DNA of 64,000 nt from JALYGJ01 sp963781705 (GTDB lineage Bacteria; Chloroflexota; Limnocylindria; Limnocylindrales; CSP1-4): NCBI GenBank assembly GCA_963781705.1, contig CAWAGP010000010.1:372001-436000 (forward strand), given 5' to 3'. The translations under genes were made by a program, and so were the position numbers. The notes under the pieces are model-generated. The model did not search any database, was not told the origin of the DNA, and saw only the letters and a program-made list of their open reading frames with translations. This document shows positions 32,208 to 40,663 of this stretch, piece after piece. Every line of letters starts with the position of its first letter. Position 1 is the first letter of the stretch.

Positions 32208-33176
32208 ATGCCGCGCCCCGATTTCTTCCTCGTGGGCACCTTCAAGGGCGGCTCGACGGCGCTCTACGAGGCACTCCGGCGCCACCCCCAGGTCTTCATG
32301 CCGTTCCACAAGGAGCCGCTCTATTTCGGCGACGATCTGACGCGGCGCTACGGCCGCTTCACGCTCGAGGACTACCTGCGTCTCTTCCGTGACGCGAAGC
32401 CCGGCCAGCGGGTGGGCGAGGCGAGCACCTGGTACCTGTACTCGACGTCGGCCGCCGGCGAGATCCACGACTTCAACCCTGAGGCCCACATCCTGGTCGT
32501 GCTGCGTAACCCGGTCGACGTGATGTACGCGCAGCACAACCAGCTCATCTTCAACGTCATCGAGGACATCCCCGACTTCGCCGAGGCACTCGCCGCCGAG
32601 CCCGACCGCCGCGCCGGGCGGCGGATGCCGCCCGGGCCGATCAACGTCGAGAACCTCTTCTATCGCCACAGTGTCCGTTACGTCGAACAGCTGCAGCGCT
32701 ACTTCGACGCGTTCGGCCGCGAGCGCGTGCACGTGATGCTGTTCGATGACCTGCGTGCCGATGGTTCGGCCGTTGTGCGTGACTGTCTCGAGTTTCTGGG
32801 CGTCGACGCCAGCCTGGCCGCGGCGCCGCCGGCCGCCAACGAGAGTCGCCGCGTGCGCTCGCGGGTCGTCCAGCGACTGATCTTCGCGCCCAAGCTGCTG
32901 CTGCCGCTCGCCCCAGTGCTGCGCAAGGTGCCGCTGGTGCGCTCGGCGCGCAGCCGGTTGCTCAACATGAACAGCGAGACGCGGCCGCGCCAGCCGATGG
33001 ATCCGGCCCTCCGGCGGCAACTGCTCGACGAGTTCGCGCCGCAGATCGAGCAGCTCGGCCGGCTGATCGGCCGCGACCTCTCGCCGTGGACGCAGGGCGA
33101 GCCACTGCCGAAGCCCGAGCCCGGGCCTGAGGCCGAGCCCGAGCCGGAGCCGGAGGCGTCAACAGCCGGCGCCTGA
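32208..33176 (+). CDS. Sulfotransferase family protein (4)
   Basis: PAPS loop FLVGTFKGGSTALYEALRRH, KEPLYFGDDLTRRYGR, and the 3'-phosphate site LVVLRNPVDVMYAQHNQL. 322 aa. The C-terminus ends in a Pro-Glu repeat (PKPEPGPEAEPEPEPE) absent from the other copies. It is a close paralog of copy 5 (33556), sharing GEASxWYLYSTxAAxEIHDFN and EPDRRAGRR segments. This looks like a tandem duplication. Confidence 0.92.
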   Translation: MPRPDFFLVGTFKGGSTALYEALRRHPQVFMPFHKEPLYFGDDLTRRYGRFTLEDYLRLFRDAKPGQRVGEASTWYLYSTSAAGEIHDFNPEAHILVVLRNPVDVMYAQHNQLIFNVIEDIPDFAEALAAEPDRRAGRRMPPGPINVENLFYRHSVRYVEQLQRYFDAFGRERVHVMLFDDLRADGSAVVRDCLEFLGVDASLAAAPPAANESRRVRSRVVQRLIFAPKLLLPLAPVLRKVPLVRSARSRLLNMNSETRPRQPMDPALRRQLLDEFAPQIEQLGRLIGRDLSPWTQGEPLPKPEPGPEAEPEPEPEASTAGA

Positions 33177-33266
33177 ACTCGCTGACACCCCGGGCCGGCG
33201 CTCAACCACTGGCCCGCGTGAAGCGACCGGACCGCGGCCGCCTGAACCTGTCGCTGGCGCGTCCGA

Positions 33267-33484
33267 CCGTCATTTGTCGATCTCACCGACACTAACCGGC
33301 CCGACGAGCGGCTCTTCCGTCATTTGTCGGCCGGGTCGGACCTTATGCGGCTCTGGGGCCTCGTTATGCGGCTCCATGGCTTGTTTGGTCGGCGTCGGCG
33401 CGCCGTCTGAGCGTGGAGTAGGCCCGTCAGAGCGTCAAATCGGTGCCGGAAGTCGCGTAACGTCGGCATAGCCGACATTCGACG
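33267..33484 (+). repeat. TGTCGG dyad repeat family, three copies, with a TATG-type repeat
   Basis: This lies in the 379-bp gap between sulfotransferases 4 and 5. CCGTCATTTGTCG occurs at 33267-33279 and 33317-33329, 50 bp apart, each with the CGAC/CGGAC-NN-TA-NN-CGG tail. TTATGCGGCTC occurs at 33343-33353 and 33364-33374, and GGCCTCGTTATG at 33357 matches the 20-bp repeats near 11.3 kb. A perfect dyad GTCGGC-ATA-GCCGAC sits at 33462-33476 with a minus-strand family copy. No gene was seen. Confidence 0.65.
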
Positions 33485-33555
33485 GAAGTGTGCGTGCCCA
33501 GGTGACGAGGCACGCGCCCAGGGTGACCGTGCAGCACCCGCAACTGCGATCATGC

Positions 33556-34467
33556 GTGGCAGTGAAACGACCCGAGATCTTCATCGTCGGCGCGTTCAAG
33601 GCGGGTACGACCGCGCTGTACGAGTACCTGCGCGCTCATCCCAACATATTCATGTCGACGCCCAAGGAGCCGATGTACTTTGGCGGGGACCTGACGCCGC
33701 GCTACAAGCGCATGAGCGAGGCCGAATACCTGGCGCTGTTCAAGCGCGCGGCCGACGGACAGCACGCCGGCGAAGCGTCACCGTGGTACCTGTACTCGAC
33801 CGCTGCTGCGCGCGAGATCCACGACTTCAACCACGCGGCACGGATCATCGTCATGCTGCGCAACCCGGTCGACGTGATGTACTCGCAGTACAGCCAACTC
33901 GTCTTCAACCAGCGTGAGGACCTGACCGATTTCTCAGCGGCCCTGGCCGCCGAGCCCGACCGCCGAGCCGGCCGCCGACTGCCCGCCGGCGCCATCCGTC
34001 CCGAGGCGCTCTTCTACCGCCACAGCGTGCGCTTTGCGGAACAGGTGCAGCGGTATCTCGACGTGTTCGGTCGGCCGGGCGTCCACTTCGTCGTCTTCGA
34101 CGACCTGGTCGCCGATCCACGCGCGGTCTATCGCGCAACGCTCGAGTTCCTGGGCGTCGACCCGACTTTCCAGGTCGACCTGTCCGTCTACAACCCCAAC
34201 CGCCGTGCACGATCCGGCCGGTTGCAGGGGGCGATCTTCAACCCGCCGCCAGCGCTGCGCGGCGTGGTCGGCCGCCTGCGCCAGATGCCCATCGCGCATC
34301 GGCTGCGCGATGCGCTGGTGTCGGCCAACAGTGCCCAGGCGGCCCGGCCGACGATGGACCCGGAACTGCGCCGTTCGCTGACGGCCGAGTTTGCGCCGCA
34401 GGTAACCGAGCTGGGCGAGCTGGTCGGCCGGGATCTGTCCGCCTGGAGCAAGGTCGGCAGCACGTGA
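33556..34467 (+). CDS. Sulfotransferase family protein (5)
   Basis: PAPS loop FIVGAFKAGTTALYEYLRAH, KEPMYFGGDLTPRYKR, and the 3'-phosphate site IVMLRNPVDVMYSQYSQL. 303 aa from GTG 33556 (GTG 33562 is also possible). Upstream in-frame starts lie in non-conserved sequence. It is a close paralog of copy 4. Its stop overlaps the GT26 gene by GTGA, so this sulfotransferase is coupled to a WecG/TagA-type glycosyltransferase. Confidence 0.9.
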   Translation: MAVKRPEIFIVGAFKAGTTALYEYLRAHPNIFMSTPKEPMYFGGDLTPRYKRMSEAEYLALFKRAADGQHAGEASPWYLYSTAAAREIHDFNHAARIIVMLRNPVDVMYSQYSQLVFNQREDLTDFSAALAAEPDRRAGRRLPAGAIRPEALFYRHSVRFAEQVQRYLDVFGRPGVHFVVFDDLVADPRAVYRATLEFLGVDPTFQVDLSVYNPNRRARSGRLQGAIFNPPPALRGVVGRLRQMPIAHRLRDALVSANSAQAARPTMDPELRRSLTAEFAPQVTELGELVGRDLSAWSKVGST

Positions 34468-35225
34468 CCCACCAGGACGGCCTGCGCGAGATCCCCATCA
34501 AGCCGGTCGGCACCACGGTGCACGACGTGTCGTTCGACGAGGCGGTCGAACTGATCATCAAGTGGGCGCGCGAGGGGAGTGGCGGCTACGTGTCGACGCC
34601 CAACGTCGACCACCTCGTGCGCGCCCGACGCGACCCGGCCTTTCGCGCGCTGATGATGGGCGCCCGCCTGCGCCTGCCCGACGGGATGGGCCTCATCTAT
34701 GCCTCGCGGCTGGCCGGCACGCCCATCCGGGAAGCCGTCCACGGCCGACTGTTACCGGAGGAGATCGTGCGTCGCACGGTCCCCGACTCGCCACCGCTGG
34801 CGATGATCGGCGGCCGCGACGATGCGCCGCAGAAGGCGACCGACTACCTGCGCGGGCTGGGTGCCAACGTGGTCGCCGCGGTCAGTCCGCCGATGGGTTT
34901 CGAGATCGGCGGCCCGCTGGACGAGGAGGCGACGCGGGTGCTGGTCGAGGCCGATCCGCGCATCCTGATCGTCGGCTTCGGCGCCCCCAAACAGGAGACC
35001 TGGATGGCGCGCCATGCGGCAGAGCTGCCACACACGGTGATGTTGGGCATCGGCCAGACGGTTGACATCCTGGGCGGTCGCGTACCCGCCGCGCCGGCGT
35101 GGATGACGCGCGTCGGGCTCGAATGGGCCTTTCGCATGCTGCGTGATCCGGTGCGCATCGGCCGGCGAGTCTTCATCAACGACCCCCCGTTCTTCTGGTG
35201 GATGCTGCGATCGCGCTTCGGCTGA
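34464..35225 (+). CDS. WecG/TagA/CpsF family (GT26) glycosyltransferase
   Basis: Transfers a sugar (ManNAc-type in characterised members) to an undecaprenyl-diphosphate-linked GlcNAc, an early step of teichoic-acid or surface-glycan synthesis at the inner face of the membrane. 253 aa with YVSTPNVDHLVRARRDPAFR, the catalytic-Asp motif LRLPDGMGLIYASRL, and VGFGAPKQETWMARH. A basic C-terminal end (RVGLEWAFRMLRDPVRIGRRV, in part) mediates membrane contact in the family. Coupled to sulfotransferase 5. Confidence 0.92.
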   Translation: MTHQDGLREIPIKPVGTTVHDVSFDEAVELIIKWAREGSGGYVSTPNVDHLVRARRDPAFRALMMGARLRLPDGMGLIYASRLAGTPIREAVHGRLLPEEIVRRTVPDSPPLAMIGGRDDAPQKATDYLRGLGANVVAAVSPPMGFEIGGPLDEEATRVLVEADPRILIVGFGAPKQETWMARHAAELPHTVMLGIGQTVDILGGRVPAAPAWMTRVGLEWAFRMLRDPVRIGRRVFINDPPFFWWMLRSRFG

Positions 35226-35238
35226 CTCACGCCGGGTT

Positions 35239-35376
35239 GCCACTCATCCAGAGTGAGTCCATGGCGGCGCACTTGGGAGCGTCACCGGGTGGCCACTCAT
35301 CCAGAGTGAATGGGAGACCATGGCTGCCCACTTGGCCGTTCCATCTCCGCCTTGAGTGGCCACTCATCCAGAGTGA
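35239..35376 (+). repeat. Triple CACTC-N5-GAGTG dyad repeat upstream of LCP gene 1
   Basis: GCCACTCATCCAGAGTGA occurs at 35239-35256, 35292-35309 and 35359-35376 (53 and 67 bp apart), each holding the 15-bp dyad CACTC-ATCCA-GAGTG. A second shared block, CCATGGC followed by GC, CACTTGG, follows copies 1 and 2. It is located between the GT26 gene and the first LCP gene. Confidence 0.75.
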
Positions 35377-35408
35377 ATGAGGGCCAGGAATTGGACACCT
35401 GCGCCCGC

Positions 35409-35427
35409 CATTCAGGCTGGGTGAATG
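35409..35427 (+). promoter_or_regulatory. Inverted repeat CATTCA-N7-TGAATG
   Basis: A perfect 6-bp inverted repeat with a 7-bp loop, 33 bp before the ATG of LCP gene 1 and just upstream of a TAAGCT box (35437-35442). The position suits an operator. Confidence 0.45.
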
Positions 35428-35460
35428 ACGGGGGAGTAAGCTGCCCGCGAGGAGGTCGCC

Positions 35461-36582
35461 ATGACGGGATCGGCGCGCCGGCTGCGGGCGGTCGTGTTTG
35501 CTTTGGCTCTGCTGATGACGGGATCCGGCGCGCTCGCCGGACCGGTTTCGGCGGCGCACTTCAAATTCAACCCGTTGCCGTGGCTGAACCTTGCCTCGGA
35601 CATGCTCGCCAACGTGCCCGGCGGTTCCGCGATGGTGCAGCAGCTCGTCGGGCCGACTTCGCTCAGCTACGGCACCGACGGTCGCCTGACGGTATTGCTC
35701 GTGGGCTCCGACTATCGGGCACGACTCGCCGGCACCGGCGAACGGACCGACACGATCATGGTGGTGACCATCAACCCCAACACCCACCAGGTCGCCGCGG
35801 TCAGCCTGCCGCGGGACGTCGGCAGGGTGCCCATCGGTCCCGGCCAGACATTCAAGGGCAAGATCAACGGCTTGTTCAAGTCGTACAAGAGGGCATACGG
35901 GACGCGCGAAGCGGCGCTGGAGCATCTGCGCCAGGCAATTTCCTATGCGTTGAACGTCCAGATCGACTACGTCGCGTACATCCGCTTCACGGGCGTTGAA
36001 ACGCTGGTCAGCCAGGTCGGCGGCGTGCCGGTGACCGTCACCAAGACGATCCTCGACAAGCGGATCGTGGACGATCGGGTCAGCGGCCACCCGCACGGCG
36101 CCAAGTTTCTGCAGAGCTCGAGCACGCTGATGCTCGGCGCCAACGCGCCGTGGTGCTGGGGTCCCGGCACGTCGGGTAACTGGAATGCCGTGCCCAACTG
36201 CACGCGGGCGCTGCTGTACGTGCGCAGCCGGCACGGCCGGGGTAACAACGACTGGGTGCGCGCCAAGCGGCAGCAGACCTTCATCATGGCCGCCATCCAG
36301 CGCGTGGACAGCCAGAACGCCGGCGACCAGAACGCGCTGTACGCGCTGGCCAACAAGGCACGCAGCATTCCGAGCGACTTCTACACGACCCTGCCCATGG
36401 CCACTGACGGCGACGTCTTCGCGCTGTACAACCTGCTGCGCTATGCCAGCCCGAACAACTTCCTGCATGCGGTCTTCAAGCCGCCCAAGTACGCGTCAAA
36501 CGTCAGAGGAACCTCCAAGCAGGTGCTGAACCTGAGCGCCGTGCGCGCGCTCACCGCCGCCTGGTTCGCACCGGTTCACTGA
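35461..36582 (+). CDS. LytR-CpsA-Psr (LCP) family protein (1)
   Basis: LCP proteins transfer glycopolymers from undecaprenyl-diphosphate carriers to the cell wall. 373 aa. It has a signal/anchor (AVVFALALLMTGSGALAGPVSA) and then an LCP domain with LTVLLVGSDYR, GERTDTIMVVTI, VSLPRD, IDYVAYIRFTGVETLVSQVGGVPV and YVRSRHGRGNNDWVRAKRQQ. The Arg and Asp residues of DTIMV, SLPRD and RSRH match the phosphate-binding set. RBS GAGGAGG. Closest in layout to LCP 3 (38733). Confidence 0.92.
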   Translation: MTGSARRLRAVVFALALLMTGSGALAGPVSAAHFKFNPLPWLNLASDMLANVPGGSAMVQQLVGPTSLSYGTDGRLTVLLVGSDYRARLAGTGERTDTIMVVTINPNTHQVAAVSLPRDVGRVPIGPGQTFKGKINGLFKSYKRAYGTREAALEHLRQAISYALNVQIDYVAYIRFTGVETLVSQVGGVPVTVTKTILDKRIVDDRVSGHPHGAKFLQSSSTLMLGANAPWCWGPGTSGNWNAVPNCTRALLYVRSRHGRGNNDWVRAKRQQTFIMAAIQRVDSQNAGDQNALYALANKARSIPSDFYTTLPMATDGDVFALYNLLRYASPNNFLHAVFKPPKYASNVRGTSKQVLNLSAVRALTAAWFAPVH

Positions 36583-36592
36583 TCTCAACTCG

Positions 36593-37315
36593 ATGCAGGC
36601 CGGGGTCGCATCGCGGGTGGATTTGCACTGCCACAGCTCGGCCTCGTTCGACGGCAGCATCGATCCCGTAGCGCTGCTCGAGCTGGCCCGCGAGCGTGGG
36701 CTGACGCACCTGGCAATCACCGACCACGACACCATCGACGGCGCTCTGGCGGCCCGCGCTGCGGCCGTCCCAGGCATCCAATTGATCGTGGGCGAGGAGG
36801 TGCGTACGAGCGAGGGCGATCTCATCGTGCTTTTCGTCGAGCGGCGCATCCCGTCTGGCCTCCAGCCTGAGGAGACCGTCCGACTGGCACGTGAGCAGGG
36901 CGCGCTCGTTGGCCTTGCCCATCCTTTCGACGCCACGCGGCCGTCAATCGGCCGTGGCAGCAGTCGCCCAGAGCAACTGGAGCGCCTGGCGCGCCTGGCC
37001 GACTATGTCGAGGTCCACAACGGCCGGGTCCGCGAGCAGATCGCGAACGGTCGCGCGGCCGACTTTGCGCGCGAGTTTCATGTGCCGCAGGTGGCCGCGT
37101 CGGACGCGCACACCGAGCCGGAGGTCGGGCTGGCCGCGACCGTCTTTGACTCTGACATCGCGACGGCCGCCGACCTGCGCGCTGCCCTGCAGGCAGGCGG
37201 CGCATTGCGGGTCCGCGAGCCAGACCAGGCGGCCGGGGCCACCGGCGAGCAGAGTCGGGGCCTGCGCGGGCTCGTAGCACGGCTGACTGGGCCCCGGGGA
37301 GAGCAGCGCGACTGA
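36593..37315 (+). CDS. PHP-domain phosphoesterase
   Basis: A 240-aa metal-dependent phosphoesterase of the PHP/TrpH type. The four motifs are present: VDLHCHSSASFDG, LAITDHDTIDG, GEEVRT and GLAHPF, with a late SDAHTEPEVG. Related proteins hydrolyse nucleoside 3',5'-bisphosphates; interestingly, PAP (3',5'-ADP) is the by-product of sulfotransferases, but PAP hydrolysis here is only a suggestion. TGATG coupling to LCP 2. Confidence 0.88.
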   Translation: MQAGVASRVDLHCHSSASFDGSIDPVALLELARERGLTHLAITDHDTIDGALAARAAAVPGIQLIVGEEVRTSEGDLIVLFVERRIPSGLQPEETVRLAREQGALVGLAHPFDATRPSIGRGSSRPEQLERLARLADYVEVHNGRVREQIANGRAADFAREFHVPQVAASDAHTEPEVGLAATVFDSDIATAADLRAALQAGGALRVREPDQAAGATGEQSRGLRGLVARLTGPRGEQRD

Positions 37316-38673
37316 TGCGCCGTCCGGCCCTGGCCGCGTTGCTCTCTTTCATCTGGCCGGGCCTGGGCCAGGCCTACCAGCGCCAGCCACGACGCGCTCT
37401 GGTTCAAGCCGGGCCGCAACTGATCGTCGTCCTGCTGGTCGTGCTGGCTGTCCTCGTCCTGCACCCCATCGTCTTTGTCGCCTACCTGGTCAACCCGCTC
37501 GTGTCGATCGGCCTGGTGGTTGTTGTCGGCCTGCTCGCCCTGTGGCACGCCTGGTCGATCATCGACGCCACCGGCGAACCGTCACGTCCGACACGACTGT
37601 GGGCCACCGCGCTGATGGTGCTCGTCCTCTTGATCCATACCTGGGTGGGCTACAACCTGCTGCTGTTCTATCGCGTGGGCACGCTCATTTACGAGCCGCC
37701 CCCGGTGGCGGTCATACCAACACTGGCGCCCGGGCAGACCATGAGGCCAGGCGAGAGCGGCGGCCCGGCCACGCTCCAACCGGGCGAGACGCCGAGCTCG
37801 ACGACGCCGGATCCCAGCGCCACGCCATTACCGCCGCTGCCCGGTGCGAACGGACGGGTCACGATCCTCCTTGTTGGCCTGGATAACACGCATGGCGATC
37901 TGCTCGCACTCACCGATACCTTGATCGTGGCCTCGTTCGACCCACGCGATGGAACGCTGGACATGATCAGCCTGCCGCGCGACACGTCGCACCTGCCCTA
38001 CTACGGCGGCGGCACGTTCTTGCCGCGCATCAACTCGCTGGCTCAGCACACCGTCCGCGATCCCGCGGCGTACCCAGATGGCCCGATGGGCACGCTGGTC
38101 AATGAAATGTCGTACCTCGTCGGCATTCCCATCGACTACTACGCCGTGATCGGCATCAGTGGCTTCAGCCAACTGGTCGATGCGGTCGGCGGCGTGGACA
38201 TCAATGTCACGCAGCCGGTCAACGACCCGGGCTACCAGTTCGCCCCGAACGAGGTCGGCTTCTACGTCGCCGCGGGCGAGCACCACTTCGACGGAAAGTA
38301 CGCGACCGCCTACGCGCGCTCACGCCACGGCAGCAGCGACTATGCGCGAGCCGCTCGCCAGCAACAGCTGCTGTTGGCGCTGCGCAGCAAACTGAGCGAT
38401 CCGTTCGTGCTGACCAACCTGCCCCAGATTTTGGACGCGGTATCGCAGATCGTGCGCACCGACGCACCACTGGATCGACTGCCGGACATCATTTCTATCG
38501 TTGAGCGCAGCACGTCCGCCGACACGAAGAACATCGTGCTGGATCCGCCCAAGTATGCCCATGGCTACCGCACCACGGCCGGCGACCCGACCAACATGAA
38601 CCAGCTCGACATGGACGCGGTGGCGCAATTGTCGATCTCGCTGTTCGGCAGCGACAGCCTGTACAGCCACTAG
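37315..38673 (+). CDS. LCP family protein (2) with multi-helix N-terminus
   Basis: 452 aa. The N-terminus has about four membrane helices (LAALLSFIWPGLGQAYQ; VVLLVVLAVLVLHPIVFVAY; ...; MVLVLLIHTWVGYNLLLFY). A Thr/Pro linker follows (PSSTTPDPSATPLPP) and then a full LCP domain: VTILLVGLDN, LTDTLIVASF, ISLPRDTSHLPYYGGGTFLPRIN, IDYYAVIGISGFSQLVDAVGGVDI, and YARSRHGSSDYARAARQQ. The IWPGLGQ start resembles TM2-type small membrane domains. It is coupled to the PHP gene. Confidence 0.92.
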   Translation: MRRPALAALLSFIWPGLGQAYQRQPRRALVQAGPQLIVVLLVVLAVLVLHPIVFVAYLVNPLVSIGLVVVVGLLALWHAWSIIDATGEPSRPTRLWATALMVLVLLIHTWVGYNLLLFYRVGTLIYEPPPVAVIPTLAPGQTMRPGESGGPATLQPGETPSSTTPDPSATPLPPLPGANGRVTILLVGLDNTHGDLLALTDTLIVASFDPRDGTLDMISLPRDTSHLPYYGGGTFLPRINSLAQHTVRDPAAYPDGPMGTLVNEMSYLVGIPIDYYAVIGISGFSQLVDAVGGVDINVTQPVNDPGYQFAPNEVGFYVAAGEHHFDGKYATAYARSRHGSSDYARAARQQQLLLALRSKLSDPFVLTNLPQILDAVSQIVRTDAPLDRLPDIISIVERSTSADTKNIVLDPPKYAHGYRTTAGDPTNMNQLDMDAVAQLSISLFGSDSLYSH

Positions 38674-38732
38674 CGCAGCCACTCGACCGGCTAGACTGGC
38701 GACGTTCAAGGCACAAGAGGGGGACCAATCAC

Positions 38733-39842
38733 ATGCCCGTCCGCCGCCTCAACCAGGCACTCTCGAGAGTCGCCATCACCATAGGCCTGGCCACGCTCAT
38801 CGGCGTGTCCGGCCTGCTGGGCCCGGCACCGGTGATCGCCAAGGGCCAGTCAGGCACCGGCCCCGGCGGCTTGCTGGCGTGGGCTGATCTGGGCGCCTCG
38901 CTCGCCTCGCCGCTGCGACCACTCCTGGCGGCACTCGGCCAGAAGCAGATCAGCACCGGCACGGATGGGCGCTTGACCATGCTGCTGCTGGGGTCGGACA
39001 CGCGCGGCAATGGCATCCAGCGCACCGACACGGTCATGATCATGTCCATCAAGAACGGCCAGATCTCGGTCGCGAGCATTCCGCGTGACACGTCACGGAT
39101 CCCGAATCCGTATCACCCGGGAACTACCTTCAGAGGCAGGGTGAATACGCTCGTCAAGCAGTTGCGCAAAGGTGTGTCGAGCGATCAGGCGGCCCTGCAG
39201 CAGTTCGAATATGTCATCGAGAACCTGCTCGGCATCGAGATCGACTACTACGCGCTGGTCAAGTTCACGGGCTTCAACGACCTTGTACAGCAGGTCGAGC
39301 CGATCACCATCAACACCCAGCGGATCAAGGACAAGAAGTTCTGGGACGATCCCAATCTGCTCAAGGGCATATATGTACCGGCGGCGAGCAATTACCAGCT
39401 CTATGCCTGGCAGCCGACAGCCCTCGCCAGTGACGGGCTGTGCAACGGCCTGTATAAGACGCACGGCACGTCGGCGTCGCAGTACTGGTGCCATCGCGCC
39501 CTCGACTACGTGCGCAGCCGGAAGGGCCCCGGCAACAACGACTTCGTGCGCGCGTCGCGCCAGCAGAACTTCGTGCTGGCCACGATCAGGGCCGTCGCCT
39601 CGTCCGAGCTGTCGGGCCTGGTCGATACTGCGACCGCCAAGGCGGGCGAGAGCTCGCTGATCACGGACATCCCGATCAACATTTCGACCGCGACGGACAT
39701 GTACAACCTGCTCAAGAGCGCGTCCGTATCTGCGCAGGTTGTGTTCAGTCCACGCACATACTCGAAACACATCCGCGGCACGACCGCTTATCAGCTGAAC
39801 CTGGCGGCCGTCCGCGCCTGGGCCGCAGCGCACCTCAAGTAG
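38733..39842 (+). CDS. LCP family protein (3)
   Basis: 369 aa with a signal/anchor (VAITIGLATLIGVSGLLGPAPVIA) and the LCP domain LTMLLLGSDTRG, QRTDTVMIMSI, ASIPRDTSRIP, IDYYALVKFTGFNDLV and YVRSRKGPGNNDFVRASRQQ. Several Cys residues (CNGLYKTHGTSASQYWCHR) could form a disulfide, as in LCP 1 (WCW...NCTR). It has a leadered promoter: TAGACT at 38692-38697 and a GAGGGGG ribosome site. Confidence 0.92.
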   Translation: MPVRRLNQALSRVAITIGLATLIGVSGLLGPAPVIAKGQSGTGPGGLLAWADLGASLASPLRPLLAALGQKQISTGTDGRLTMLLLGSDTRGNGIQRTDTVMIMSIKNGQISVASIPRDTSRIPNPYHPGTTFRGRVNTLVKQLRKGVSSDQAALQQFEYVIENLLGIEIDYYALVKFTGFNDLVQQVEPITINTQRIKDKKFWDDPNLLKGIYVPAASNYQLYAWQPTALASDGLCNGLYKTHGTSASQYWCHRALDYVRSRKGPGNNDFVRASRQQNFVLATIRAVASSELSGLVDTATAKAGESSLITDIPINISTATDMYNLLKSASVSAQVVFSPRTYSKHIRGTTAYQLNLAAVRAWAAAHLK

Positions 39843-39848
39843 TCGACG

Positions 39849-40663
39849 GTGGCCGTGAACCTGCGCCTGCTTAGTCGTGGGTTGGTGCTCGCCGTCGTCT
39901 TTGCCGGCCTGGTCTTTGCCGGCCTATTCGCCCGCGGCGCGGAGGCGTACATCGGCCAGAACCCGTACGCGGTCCATCTCGACGGGCCTGCTGGTGTCGT
40001 TTCCTGCCAATCGCAGGTGGTCATCACCGCCACCGTGAGAGATGCCGAGACGGGAGTCCTCGTGAGTCACCAGGCCGTCGAGTGGGACATCAAGGTCAGT
40101 CTCTCCCCTGGTGATCGGCTGAGCGACCGCAGCACGGTCACGGGCGCTGACGGCAAGACGAGCGTCACTCTCAGCTTCGGGCCGGCGGAGGGCACGCGCA
40201 CCGTCCGTGCGACGATATCGACCTTCCCGGCCACGATCGACGTAACCTGCCGCGGCGGCGTGCCGGCGCCCACGCCAAGCCGGCGACGCCAACGGCCAAG
40301 CCCACGGCAACGTCATCGGCCGTGCCTACCGCCAACCCGACAGCGAGCTCATCCACGCCGCCCACGCCCACAGGCTCGCCCGCGGCCACGTCATCGGCCG
40401 TGCCTACGGCCAGCCCGACGGCGAACACATCCCCGTCGCCCACGGCCACCGTGCCCGCGGGTACGCAGCCGGCCCCAACCAGCGGTGCTACTGCGGTCAC
40501 GCAATCGTCCGGGCCCACCGCCACGGCGCCCGTACCAACGGCGTCCCCCTCTCCCGACTCGACCCCAGCCTCTGGTTCGGGCCCCGATCTGGCCCTGGTT
40601 CTCATCGCCAGTGTCGTCGTGATGGGCGCCGGCGCGCTCGTGCTGGTAGCTGCGCGGCATTGA
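39849..40663 (+). pseudogene. Ig-like surface protein with Thr/Pro/Ser linker and C-terminal anchor, one frameshift
   Basis: The first frame gives a signal anchor (LVLAVVFAGLVFAGLFARGAEA) and an Ig-like/BIG1 domain (QSQVVITATVRDAETGVLV; GKTSVTLSFGPAEGTRTV). Near 40275 the frame must shift by one base to continue into a low-complexity stalk of PTA/TSS repeats (TPTAKPTATSSAVPTANPTA), then a C-terminal membrane helix LALVLIASVVVMGAGALVL. The shift falls in a C-rich run, so sequencing error is plausible. The stalk DNA contains imperfect direct repeats. It probably displays an Ig domain outside the cell. Confidence 0.75.

Noticed and set aside
30927..33020. 697-residue minus-strand frame as a single protein
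   Set aside because: Only the part up to 32102 is the GT87-like membrane protein; the rest is antisense to sulfotransferase 4.
25453..34467. Mobile genomic island carrying the sulfotransferases
   Set aside because: No integrase, transposase or flanking tRNA is visible and base composition by eye is like the surroundings; local duplication explains the paralogs.
35239..35376. CRISPR array
   Set aside because: Only three copies, unequal spacing (53 and 67 bp), similar sequence in the spacers and no cas gene; the internal dyad fits operators better.
40262..40560. Repeat array in the Ig-like protein as a separate element
   Set aside because: The repeats encode a Thr/Pro/Ser/Ala stalk in the shifted frame, a common surface-protein feature.
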